This document shows positions 33,973 to 41,685 of a DNA stretch of 64,000 nucleotides, one piece after another. The stretch is from Flavobacterium nitrogenifigens. Its GTDB lineage: Bacteria; Bacteroidota; Bacteroidia; Flavobacteriales; Flavobacteriaceae. The DNA lies in assembly GCF_003254565.1 (NCBI RefSeq), contig NZ_QJRI01000178.1:186001-250000 (forward strand), in the 5' to 3' direction. Both the position numbers and the translations under genes were made by a program. Under the pieces are notes generated by a model that was given only the letters and a program-made list of their open reading frames with translations, searched no databases and was not told where the DNA came from. How positions within the stretch are numbered: the first letter of the stretch is position 1; the number at the start of each line of letters is the position of its first letter.

Positions 33973-34458
33973 CTACTCTACTTTGCAGTCTACTTTTACC
34001 AAAGTATTTTTGGCATCAAATTTTAGCTTTGATTTATCTTTAAAAGAAACTTTATTATTTGCTTCTGCAACATCACCATATCCTTCAATAAAAGCCCCGT
34101 CTTTTTGTAGAAAGACAACTTCTCGAACAGATGAAGCGCCTTCAGAATTAAAGGTATAATCAGCAACCAAAGTATCACCTTTCATATTTCCAATTAAAGT
34201 TCCTTCGTTTTTGTCTTTTCCTACCAAATTATAGCTTAGTTTTCCGTTCACCTCTTGATGAGAATTAACATTAAAACTCATCTCTATAACGCTTCCATTA
34301 GATTTCCAAGCATAACATTGATCTCCAGCAGGCTCAACAATTTCAGCTTCTTTTGGCGGACTTGGTGTAATTTGTACCGGCTCTGTTGTCGTTGTTTCTT
34401 TTTTACAAGAAGCAAAAATAGACAGCGCTATCACAGCTATTGTAAGTACTTTTTTCAT
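33973..34458 (-). CDS. putative lipoprotein, unknown function
   Basis: A 161-residue lipoprotein. MKKVLTIAVIALSIFASCKKE has a lipobox with Cys at residue 18. The mature part has a Glu/Pro-rich linker (TTTEPVQITPSPPKEAEIVEP), then a beta-rich domain (CYAWKSNGSVIEMSFNVN, VNGKLSYNLVGKDKNEGTL, GDTLVADYTFNSEGASSVRE) of the kind found in small Flavobacterium lipoproteins. It probably sits in the periplasm or outer membrane. No assigned function. The gene lies between two nearly identical hairpins (33916 and 34506). Confidence 0.7.
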   Translation of the reverse strand: MKKVLTIAVIALSIFASCKKETTTTEPVQITPSPPKEAEIVEPAGDQCYAWKSNGSVIEMSFNVNSHQEVNGKLSYNLVGKDKNEGTLIGNMKGDTLVADYTFNSEGASSVREVVFLQKDGAFIEGYGDVAEANNKVSFKDKSKLKFDAKNTLVKVDCKVE

Positions 34459-34505
34459 ATTTATCTTTTATTTTTCTGATTATAAAATAAAGTTACTTTA
34501 AATAA

Positions 34506-34540
34506 AAAAAAATCCATTCGCATAACGAATGGATTCTTTT
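34506..34540. terminator. terminator (ATCCATTCG stem), second copy
   Basis: AAAATCCATTCG and CGAATGGATTCTTTT around the 5-base loop CATAA. Placed upstream of the lipoprotein gene and downstream of the PLP-enzyme gene, it ends the latter. The stem is almost identical to the one at 33916. Confidence 0.8.
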
Positions 34541-34580
34541 ACATAATTCCCATGTTATGAGAATTTATTTTCTTAAGTCA

Positions 34581-35840
34581 TTACGAAACGTCAACAGTTG
34601 TACGCTCTGCAATTTCTTTATAAGTTCCGTTAGTCAGTTTCTCGCGGATTGCTTCGAAAGCTGTTAACGTTTCATTGATATCTTCTAATGTATGAGAAGC
34701 CGTAGGAATCATTCTCAATAAGATAATTCCTTTTGGAATAACTGGGTAAACCACAATAGAAAGGAAAATACCATAATTTTCTCTTAAATCGTTTACCATT
34801 ACCATTGCCTCAGGAATACTTCCTTCTAAGTAAACTGGTGTAATACAAGTATTTGTATCTCCAATATTAAATCCTTTTTCTTTAAGACCGTTTTGCAATG
34901 CATTTACGTTTTCCCAAAGTTTATCTTTTATTGCAGAAGATTTACGCAATAACTCTAAACGTTTCAAAGATCCAATTGTCTGAATCATTGGCAATGCTTT
35001 AGCAAACATTTGAGAACGCAAGTTGTATTTCAAATAATCAATAACTGTTTTATCTGCTGCTACAAAAGCTCCAATATTAGCCATAGATTTTGCAAAAGTA
35101 GAGAAGTAAACATCAATCTGATCTTGAACTCCTTGCTCTTCACCTGCTCCAGCACCTGTTTTACCAAGTGTACCAAAACCGTGAGCATCATCTACTAATA
35201 ATCTGAAATTGTATTTTTTCTTTAATTCAACAATTTCTTTTAATTTTCCTTGCTGTCCGCGCATTCCGAAAACACCTTCAGTAATAAATAAAATACCTCC
35301 GCCTGTCTCCTCTGCCATTTTAGTAGCACGCTGCAAGTTTTTCTCCATACTTTCAAGGTCATTGTGTTTGTATGTGAAACGTTTACCCATATGTAAACGA
35401 ACACCATCAATGATACAAGCATGTGAATCTACGTCATAAACGATAATGTCATTTTTTGTAACCAAAGCATCGATGATAGAAACCATACCTTGGTAACCAA
35501 AATTCAATAAATAAGCAGATTCTTTCATTACAAATTCTGCCAATTCATTTTCTAATTGTTCATGGTACGTTGTGTGCCCAGACATCATACGAGCTCCCAT
35601 AGGATATGCTGCACCAAACTGAATTGCTGCATCTGTATCTGCTTGACGAACTTCTGGATGATTAGCTAAACCTAAATAATCATTTAAACTCCAGTTTAAA
35701 ATATTTTTTCCGTGAAATTGCATTCTAGGACCCAACTCTCCTTCTAACTTTGGGAAAACGTAATAACCTTCTGCTTGAGAAGCCCATTTTCCTAAAGGTC
35801 CTTTATTGTCCTGAATTCTTTCGAATAAATCTTTTACCAT
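34581..35840 (-). CDS. alpha-oxoamine synthase (serine palmitoyltransferase / CFAT-like)
   Basis: A 419-residue PLP enzyme of the AOS subfamily, condensing an amino acid with an acyl-CoA. It has LNWSLNDYLGLANHPEV (about 48-64), GARMMSGHTTYHEQLE (about 82-97), VDDAHGFGTLG (about 216-226) and the PLP-lysine segment FSTFAKSMANIG (about 246-257). Members in Flavobacterium make the long-chain bases of sphingolipids (SPT) or sulfonolipids (cysteate acyltransferase). Sequence alone cannot decide between these, nor fully exclude a KBL/BioF activity. It is divergent from the nirK operon with its own terminator at 34506. Confidence 0.85.
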   Translation of the reverse strand: MVKDLFERIQDNKGPLGKWASQAEGYYVFPKLEGELGPRMQFHGKNILNWSLNDYLGLANHPEVRQADTDAAIQFGAAYPMGARMMSGHTTYHEQLENELAEFVMKESAYLLNFGYQGMVSIIDALVTKNDIIVYDVDSHACIIDGVRLHMGKRFTYKHNDLESMEKNLQRATKMAEETGGGILFITEGVFGMRGQQGKLKEIVELKKKYNFRLLVDDAHGFGTLGKTGAGAGEEQGVQDQIDVYFSTFAKSMANIGAFVAADKTVIDYLKYNLRSQMFAKALPMIQTIGSLKRLELLRKSSAIKDKLWENVNALQNGLKEKGFNIGDTNTCITPVYLEGSIPEAMVMVNDLRENYGIFLSIVVYPVIPKGIILLRMIPTASHTLEDINETLTAFEAIREKLTNGTYKEIAERTTVDVS

Positions 35841-36015
35841 AATATATGTAGTAATTTTTTTTACTTAATCAGCGAGCAAAAATAATCATTATTAATTTAA
35901 AATGAAGAACCTCAATTATTTTTATTCAAAAATATTATGCTTACATAAAATAATACGATTTTACGTATATTTGTTTAGTCCCCAAAAAACCTTAGCTCTG
36001 TAATTATGTAAAAAC

Positions 36016-36029
36016 ATGATTAATATCAT
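36016..36029 (+). promoter_or_regulatory. FNR/CRP-type binding site upstream of nirK
   Basis: ATGAT-TAAT-ATCAT has the TGAT-N4-ATCA core of FNR/CRP boxes, with perfect symmetry of the arms. Its centre (36022.5) is about 41 bases before the start site predicted from the -7 box at 36052, the classical class II activator position. Confidence 0.6.
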
Positions 36030-36051
36030 AATAAAGGACAAAAAAGTCTTT

Positions 36052-36059
36052 TATTTTTG
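36052..36059 (+). promoter_or_regulatory. -7 box of the nirK operon
   Basis: TATTTTTG, a perfect TAnnTTTG match, 37 bases before the nirK start. No good -33 TTTG is at the right distance, as expected for an activator-dependent promoter. A second match, TATATTTG, is at 35966-35973. Confidence 0.55.
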
Positions 36060-36096
36060 TTTAGAAATTTAAAGCAAAATAAAATCTAAATATATC

Positions 36097-37542
36097 ATGA
36101 AAAGAACTAACAAAACCTGGATTAAAACGAGCTTTCTTATGTGCTCGTTATTTATGCTGCTGATTTTAGGTAGCTGCAAAAAAGAAGAAGCTAAAGATTA
36201 TGCAGACATTATGACTGAAGGCGAAATGGATGCTGAACTTACATCTCCTCCACACGTTCCAAAACCAGTTGGAAACAGAACTGCCATGAAGCTAAAACTA
36301 AACATGGAAATTAAAGAACAAGAAGGTACAATGACAGATGGTGTAAAATATACCTATTGGACATTTGGCGGTTCGGTTCCTGGAAGCTTCATCAGAACAC
36401 GCGTTGGCGATGAAGTAGAATTTCACTTAAAAAACCATCCTGATAATAAATTACCTCATAATATAGATTTACATGCCGTAACTGGCCCAGGTGGTGGAGC
36501 AACCTCATCTCTGGTAGCGCCGGGACATGAAAAAGTATTTAGTTTCAAAGTTATAAATCCCGGATTGTATGTGTACCACTGTGCTACTGCTCCTGTAGGA
36601 ATGCACATTGCAAACGGTATGTACGGATTGATTCTGGTTGAACCAGAAGGAGGACTTCCTCCTGTAGATAAAGAGTACTACGTAATGCAGGGTGATTTTT
36701 ACACTCAAGGTGAATACGGCGCAAAAGGTCTTCAGCCGTTTGACATGAATAAAGCGGTAAAAGAAACACCTGATTATGTTGTATTTAATGGAAAAGTAGG
36801 TGCTTTGACAAATGGCGGCGAATTAACAGCAAAAGTGGGTGAAACTGTTCGTCTTTTTGTTGGAAACGGTGGACCAAATTTGGTTTCTTCTTTCCACGTT
36901 ATTGGAGAAATTTTCGATAGTGTACATATTGAAGGCGGAAGTACAATCAACAAAAATGTTCAGACAACCTTGATTCCTGCTGGTGGTGCCGCAATTGTTG
37001 ATTTCAAAGTAGAAACTCCAGGAACTTTTATTCTCGTAGACCACTCTATTTTTAGAGCGTTTAATAAAGGAGCACTGGGAATGCTAAAAGTGGAAGGAAA
37101 AGAAAACAAAAACATTTACTCTGGAACTATCCAAGAAGGTATTTATTTACCAGAAGGAGGAACAATCCAGAAAATGCCAGGCGAATCTACTGCAAAAACT
37201 GCAATTCCAAAACGAACAGTTGCTGAGAAAATTAATATTGGTAAAGAAATCTTTGGAACAACATGCTTTGCTTGTCACCAATCTGAAGGACAAGGAATTC
37301 CAAGTACTTTCCCTCCTTTAGCAAAATCAGATTATTTAAATGCCGATTCTAAACGTGCCATAAAAACCATTCTACATGGTTTAACGGGAGAAGTAACCGT
37401 TAATGGCAAAAAATACAACAACGTAATGCCGGCTCAAAATTTATCTGATGATGAAATCGCAAATGTACTTACCTACATTTATAACAGTTGGGGCAACAAT
37501 AAAACTGAAGTTACGCCAGAAATGGTAAAAGCATTAAGATAA
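36097..37542 (+). CDS. nirK: copper nitrite reductase fused to a cytochrome c domain
   Basis: Periplasmic, lipid-anchored nitrite reductase (NO2- to NO), 481 residues. The lipobox is LLILGSC with Cys about residue 27. Type 1 and 2 copper ligands are seen in LPHNIDLHA, VYHCATAPVGMHIANGM and DHSIFRAFNKG, together with the catalytic Asp of NIDLH and the His of SFHVIG. After about residue 370 comes a cytochrome c domain with the heme motif CFACH (about 390-394) and a Met in NNVMPAQNLSD. This tethered-heme form takes electrons directly from the donor. First gene of an operon with a NirV-like and a SCO protein; an FNR-type box precedes it. Confidence 0.95.
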   Translation: MKRTNKTWIKTSFLMCSLFMLLILGSCKKEEAKDYADIMTEGEMDAELTSPPHVPKPVGNRTAMKLKLNMEIKEQEGTMTDGVKYTYWTFGGSVPGSFIRTRVGDEVEFHLKNHPDNKLPHNIDLHAVTGPGGGATSSLVAPGHEKVFSFKVINPGLYVYHCATAPVGMHIANGMYGLILVEPEGGLPPVDKEYYVMQGDFYTQGEYGAKGLQPFDMNKAVKETPDYVVFNGKVGALTNGGELTAKVGETVRLFVGNGGPNLVSSFHVIGEIFDSVHIEGGSTINKNVQTTLIPAGGAAIVDFKVETPGTFILVDHSIFRAFNKGALGMLKVEGKENKNIYSGTIQEGIYLPEGGTIQKMPGESTAKTAIPKRTVAEKINIGKEIFGTTCFACHQSEGQGIPSTFPPLAKSDYLNADSKRAIKTILHGLTGEVTVNGKKYNNVMPAQNLSDDEIANVLTYIYNSWGNNKTEVTPEMVKALR

Positions 37543-37558
37543 ACAGCAAACATTCAGC

Positions 37559-38335
37559 ATGAAAAAATACATTTTCATACTAACTATCTTTTTCTCTGTG
37601 TTTAGTGTCATGAAGGCGCAGGAAAAAGAAATGGCTTTCATAAAAGAGGGATCTTATGTCCCTCTTTATGGAGCTGTTTCTCAAAAACCTGTTGTAGTAA
37701 AATCTTTTTACATAGACATTTATCCTGTAACCAATAGTGAGTATTTAGAATTTGTCAAAAAGAATCCTTCTTATCAAAAATCGAAGATTAAAGGAATTTT
37801 TGCTGATAAAAGTTATCTCTCTTATTGGAAAAATGATTTTGATTTTGGAAGTGCCAAGCCTAAATCGCCCGTAACAAGCGTTTCTTGGTTTGCAGCTAAA
37901 AAATACTGCGAATGTCAAGGAAAACGTTTGGCAACAATGGATGAATGGGAATATGTGGCAATGGCAGATACTAAAAAAATAGATGCTAGAACCAAAAAAG
38001 AATTCAACGAATATATTTTGTCTTGGTACGAGAAATCGAGAACGTATGAAAATGAAATTGGAAAAACTTTCAAAAATTATTGGGGAGTTTACGACATGCA
38101 CGGTTTAGTTTGGGAATGGACTTCTGACTTTAACAGCATTTTTTTATCTGGAGAATCTAGAAAAGATAAAAGCACTGACAAAAACCTCTTTTGCGGAAGC
38201 GGATCTGTAAATGCATCCGATTTAATGGATTATGCCGCTTTTATGCGTTACGCGTTCAGAGGAAGCTTGAAAGCGCAATATTCAACACGAAATCTTGGCT
38301 TTAGATGTGCCAGCACAACAAAACCGAAAATCTAA
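37559..38335 (+). CDS. nirV: SUMF1-domain protein, NirV-like
   Basis: A 258-residue secreted protein (signal peptide MKKYIFILTIFFSVFSVMKAQ) with a formylglycine-generating-enzyme/SUMF1-type fold. It shows KSFYIDIYPVTNSEYLEFVKK (about 42-62, in two runs), SVSWFAAKKYCECQGKRLATMDEWEY and DMHGLVWEWTSDF. It ends in a RNLGFRCAST-like motif, the family's NxGFRC. The position directly after nirK (16 bases) and the fold match NirV of Rhodobacter nirKV clusters. Its role is not established; it may help assembly or maturation. The active-site Cys pair of true FGEs is not evident, so enzyme activity is doubtful. Confidence 0.8.
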   Translation: MKKYIFILTIFFSVFSVMKAQEKEMAFIKEGSYVPLYGAVSQKPVVVKSFYIDIYPVTNSEYLEFVKKNPSYQKSKIKGIFADKSYLSYWKNDFDFGSAKPKSPVTSVSWFAAKKYCECQGKRLATMDEWEYVAMADTKKIDARTKKEFNEYILSWYEKSRTYENEIGKTFKNYWGVYDMHGLVWEWTSDFNSIFLSGESRKDKSTDKNLFCGSGSVNASDLMDYAAFMRYAFRGSLKAQYSTRNLGFRCASTTKPKI

Positions 38336-38352
38336 TTTAAAATTAGTTTACA

Positions 38353-38949
38353 ATGAAAAAAATAGCAATTGCTTTTCTCCTCCTATTCTCATTTTACAGC
38401 TGTCAAGAAGCCGATAAAAAAGAAAGCAAAGCAGAAACAAAAAAGGAAATCAGCGATTTATCAATTTATAATCTGCCATCAAAATGGACAACACAAGATG
38501 GAAAAGATATTGAATTAAAATCACTTCGAGGAAATGTTCTCGTAATGGTAATGATTTACACAAGCTGCAAAGCTGCATGTCCTAGATTAGTTGCCGATAT
38601 GCGTGACATTGAATCTAAACTAGAGAAAAAAACAAAACAGCATGTAAAATTGATTCTGGTAAGTATTGACCCTAATACAGACACACCTGAAAGATTAAAA
38701 TCGTTTGCTATTGAAAATAAAATGAACCAAGATCCTTGGATTTTTCTTCGTTCATCTGAAGAAAACACGAGAGAGTTTGCAGCAGTCTTGGCTGTCAATT
38801 ATAAAAAAATCTCTCCAATAGATTTTTCGCATTCAAATATTATCAGCGTTTTTAATCCTGAAGGAGAATTGGTATTTCAGCAGGAAGGTTTAGGTGTAAA
38901 TAATGAAAAAACAATCGAAACAATAAATTTAGAAGCAGGAAAAATATAG
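38353..38949 (+). CDS. SCO family copper chaperone
   Basis: A 198-residue lipoprotein of the SCO1/SenC/PrrC group. The lipobox is in LLLFSFYSC (Cys about 17). The metal motif is the CxxxC of YTSCKAACPRLVADM (about 73-87), and the conserved His is in DFSHSNIISVFNPEG. The thioredoxin-like fold carries VLVMVMIYTSC and LVSIDPNTDTPERLKSF. It delivers Cu to periplasmic copper enzymes; in this operon that is most likely NirK, whose two copper sites need loading. Third gene of the nirK operon, 17 bases after nirV. A palindromic repeat follows. Confidence 0.9.
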   Translation: MKKIAIAFLLLFSFYSCQEADKKESKAETKKEISDLSIYNLPSKWTTQDGKDIELKSLRGNVLVMVMIYTSCKAACPRLVADMRDIESKLEKKTKQHVKLILVSIDPNTDTPERLKSFAIENKMNQDPWIFLRSSEENTREFAAVLAVNYKKISPIDFSHSNIISVFNPEGELVFQQEGLGVNNEKTIETINLEAGKI

Positions 38950-38957
38950 ATATAGTT

Positions 38958-39114
38958 TTTAAACACATAGAAGCATAGATTTTTAAGAAAGTAAAAAAAG
39001 ATAATTTTAAAAAATCTAGATTTTAACACATAGCTATGTGCATTGATGTAAGTGAAACGCCTTTTATACGTTTGCAATCCCGATAGCTATCGGGAATGTT
39101 TCTATGTGTTTAAA
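38958..39114 (+). repeat. palindromic element, AAACACATAGAA family (left copy)
   Basis: About 155 bp starting AAACACATAGAAGCATAG and ending TTTCTATGTGTTTAAA, so its own ends are inverted. It contains AATCTAGATTTT, ACACATAGCTATGTG and CCCGATAGCTATCGGG. A similar copy in the opposite orientation is at 40681-40832. Both flank the leftward membrane protein gene. Confidence 0.75.
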
Positions 39115-39222
39115 ATAAAAAAATCATTAGATAAATAGGTTAATTAGTAAGAAGCAAGAGCAAGTTTAGAAATAAATTGACTCTTGTTTTTTATTTATAA
39201 TAAGTTAAAAGAAATATGTTGT

Positions 39223-39399
39223 AAAGCTTCGGAGGAGCGAAATATTTATAGAAAAAATGTAACGCGTTTATAAAAAGCTCCAGCGGAGCGAAATCTTTAT
39301 CAGGTTAGAAAAAAAACTATTAGAAAATATTTCGCCCCGCTGGGGCTCTTTAATCTTTGTCAAAACGTTTTCTATAAATATTTCGCTCCTCCGGAGCTT
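39223..39399. repeat. nested GCTCCnnnGGAGC palindromes
   Basis: The outer 32-bp arms (39223-39254, GGAGGAGCGAAATATTTAT; partner 39368-39399) surround an inner pair (about 39274-39295, GCTCCAGCGGAGCGAAAT; partner about 39329-39352). Both carry a GAGCGAAAT word and differ in the stem centre. No gene inside. The rest of 38950-39460 is AT-rich with no coding frame. Confidence 0.75.
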
Positions 39400-39460
39400 C
39401 TTTTCTCTACTACCCAATTTTTCTATAAATATGTCATTCCTCTGGAACTTACTTACTATA

Positions 39461-40666
39461 TTATTTTCTCTTAATTATAGAACTCATCATTAAAACCAAT
39501 CCCAAAACCAAAAGAATACTAAAAATCAAAATACTTTGAAAATATGCTGGAATACTGCCTTCTCCAAAAAAGAAAAACCAGCCTTGCAGAAACAATAAAA
39601 CTTCGGTTGCAATATATCCTAAAATAAAACTCTTCACTCCTATTTTCAATGATGATGAATTGGCTGAAAGCATTTTGTTTTGAAGCATAATTCCAAACAA
39701 AAATCCGGTTATGATTCCTAATGTTGTTAAGTGAATAAAACCTATTACAAAATTTCTGATTTGATGCGAAACTTCTGCCAGATTAGGAAAAAGAGTTAGC
39801 AGTTGAATTCCGACTTTCAAAAACAAAGAACACAAAGCCAAACCGTAAACCATTTTTGTGATTTTATCTAAAGTGCTTTTGAAATGATGGATTTGGGGTT
39901 TTAGCATTTTATAAAAATAAAAAAATGCCCCTAATTGCATCAAAACCCCCAAACCATTGATATAACTCAAAATATCATTTTCTATGAACCATCGAACTGG
40001 AAAACAAACCGTCAATAGAGTAGAAACAACCATTAGAAAGTAAAACTTCTTAAACTTTACCTCATCAATTTTATTTTGAAATTGCTTTAAAAACAAAGCC
40101 AAAATCGCCAGTATAAACCAGCCGTTAAATTGAAAATGAAGAAAAAATTGAATCGCAATTTGATAAAAAGCACTTTGTTTTCCTAACGTACTCACCGCTG
40201 GACCAAGACACCAAACTCCAAAAGTTGATAAAATCATAAATAGAATTGAAACCAATAAAAGTCTTTGTGATGGCGATTTATCTCTTAAGCTGTCTTTCCA
40301 AACTAAACGGCAAAAAACATAACTCAGCAAAATATGCAGAGTCGAAAAAACAATCGAAAACAAAGCATATCCTTGAATTGGAAAAGCAATCATCATTCCG
40401 ATTACTGAAAATTCTGTCAGCCAAAACAAACGGTTATAAATGGGTTTCTGGCTTTTTTCTTTTGGAATAAAAAAATGAACCACCAAAACATATACGATCA
40501 TATAAACCCAGCCTAACATGGCAACATGCGAATGCGCATGAAGCAGAAAACTATAGTTCAAAAGATCTAAAGGAAACAGATACATAAACCGCATTAATAA
40601 TCCGAAAACGCAGGCTATCAGAAAATTAAAAAAACAGCACAGTATCCAGCTTTTTTGAGAATTCAT
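39461..40666 (-). CDS. polytopic membrane protein, heme-copper oxidase subunit I-like
   Basis: A 401-residue protein with about 12 helices. His motifs lie in helices: LLHAHSHVAMLGWVY (about 41-55), FFLHFQFNGWF (about 182-192) and GFIHLTTLGIITG (about 308-320). Placement of His in pairs resembles NorB/cbb3-type subunit I and NnrS-like heme proteins, but the catalytic HxHxxxG/W signature cannot be fully assigned. It probably binds heme and participates in NO or oxygen metabolism, as its position behind ric and norB suggests. The gene is bounded by two inverted copies of the AAACACATAG element. Alternative: NnrS-type protein. Confidence 0.6.
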   Translation of the reverse strand: MNSQKSWILCCFFNFLIACVFGLLMRFMYLFPLDLLNYSFLLHAHSHVAMLGWVYMIVYVLVVHFFIPKEKSQKPIYNRLFWLTEFSVIGMMIAFPIQGYALFSIVFSTLHILLSYVFCRLVWKDSLRDKSPSQRLLLVSILFMILSTFGVWCLGPAVSTLGKQSAFYQIAIQFFLHFQFNGWFILAILALFLKQFQNKIDEVKFKKFYFLMVVSTLLTVCFPVRWFIENDILSYINGLGVLMQLGAFFYFYKMLKPQIHHFKSTLDKITKMVYGLALCSLFLKVGIQLLTLFPNLAEVSHQIRNFVIGFIHLTTLGIITGFLFGIMLQNKMLSANSSSLKIGVKSFILGYIATEVLLFLQGWFFFFGEGSIPAYFQSILIFSILLVLGLVLMMSSIIKRK

Positions 40667-40680
40667 AGATTATATTTTTA

Positions 40681-40832
40681 TTTAAACACATAGAAACATT
40701 CCCGATAGCTATCGGGATTGCAAACGTATAAAAGGCATTTCACTTGCATTAATACACATAGCTATGTGTGAAAATCTAGATTTTCTAAAATCATCTTTTT
40801 GAGTTTTTTAATCTATGTTTCTATGTGTTTAA
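40681..40832 (-). repeat. palindromic element, AAACACATAGAA family (right, inverted copy)
   Basis: Reverse complement matches 38958-39114 over its whole length with scattered differences, including CCCGATAGCTATCGGG, TGCAAACGTATAAAAGG and ACACATAGCTATGTGT. Its ends AAACACATAGAAACAT and ATGTTTCTATGTGTTT are mutually inverted. Confidence 0.75.
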
Positions 40833-40861
40833 TTCCAATTAAAAATAACATTTCTTGAAAT

Positions 40862-40909
40862 AAAAAACACCGATAATTATCATATTTAGATATTTTATCG
40901 GTGCTTTTT
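40862..40909 (-). terminator. terminator after ric
   Basis: Leftward stem CACCGATAA / TTATCGGTG (40895-40903 with 40868-40876) continuing through an AT-rich inner stem, followed by a U-run. It ends the norB-ric transcript. Confidence 0.8.
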
Positions 40910-40928
40910 CCACTATTAAAATCAACCT

Positions 40929-41669
40929 TTATTCTACTTCAACAAAATCTTTTTCTAAAATCACAGCTTTTGGAAACAAAATATTATTTTCCAAATGAAT
41001 GTGTTTATGCAAATCTGCTTCAAACTCTTTTAGCATAGCAAAAGTTACTCTGTAAGTCGTACAAGCATCTGCTGGCGGAGTATAATTATCTGTCAACGCC
41101 GCGATTTCTCTAAAACGCTCGCCTTCATTATCATGTTCGTGCATCATCATCGCAATCGGATTTGCAACGGTTCCAAAAGATGGCTGATGTAAAACTCCAT
41201 CCGTGTCTTTCGTTTTCACCATTCTTTTTACAAATGGAAATAAAACCAACTCTTCTTTTTTCATGTGTTGAGATAATTCTCCTGCACAGCCAATAAACAA
41301 TTCGTTTATTTTGAACAATTCAGGATGATTTGCTCCATGAACTTTACATAATTTATCTAAAAACGGAAGCAAAACATTCGTTTTTTCTTCCACATAACGG
41401 TGATGCGTTTTCTCAATATAATCTGCCAATAAATCTAAAGGCCATGAGTTGAAATCAATACTTCCGTTATTTTCTGATTGTACAACTTGCAATACATTTT
41501 CTAGTAAAGCATCTGCATCAATATTTTGTTTTTCGCATACTTCGGTAACTGTTCGGTTTCCTTTGCAGCAAAAATCAATTCTATATTTAGAGAATACTGT
41601 AGCTGTTCTAAAATCTTCAGCTACAAATGATCCTATTGTTTTGTTTTTTAAATTTTCCATGATAATCAA
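40929..41669 (-). CDS. ric: iron-sulfur cluster repair di-iron protein (RIC/ScdA/YtfE)
   Basis: A cytosolic hemerythrin-like protein of about 243-246 residues that repairs Fe-S clusters damaged by NO or oxidants. The N-terminal ScdA_N/DUF542 domain contains FSKYRIDFCCKGNRTV (about 27-42, two Cys). The di-iron His/Glu pattern follows: IEKTHHRYVE, KVHGANHPE, HMKKEELVLFPF, MMHEHDNEGE and DLHKHIHLENNILFPK. The start may be the fourth residue (MENLKNK, 41660). It lies 16 bases behind norB, consistent with one NO-stress operon. Regulation would be through the palindrome upstream of norB. Confidence 0.93.
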   Translation of the reverse strand: MIIMENLKNKTIGSFVAEDFRTATVFSKYRIDFCCKGNRTVTEVCEKQNIDADALLENVLQVVQSENNGSIDFNSWPLDLLADYIEKTHHRYVEEKTNVLLPFLDKLCKVHGANHPELFKINELFIGCAGELSQHMKKEELVLFPFVKRMVKTKDTDGVLHQPSFGTVANPIAMMMHEHDNEGERFREIAALTDNYTPPADACTTYRVTFAMLKEFEADLHKHIHLENNILFPKAVILEKDFVEVE

Positions 41670-41685
41670 TTTATATTTTTTGTGT

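Noticed and set aside
36505..37044. Antisense open frames inside nirK
   Set aside because: Overlap a clearly functional enzyme gene; composition is that of a shadow frame.
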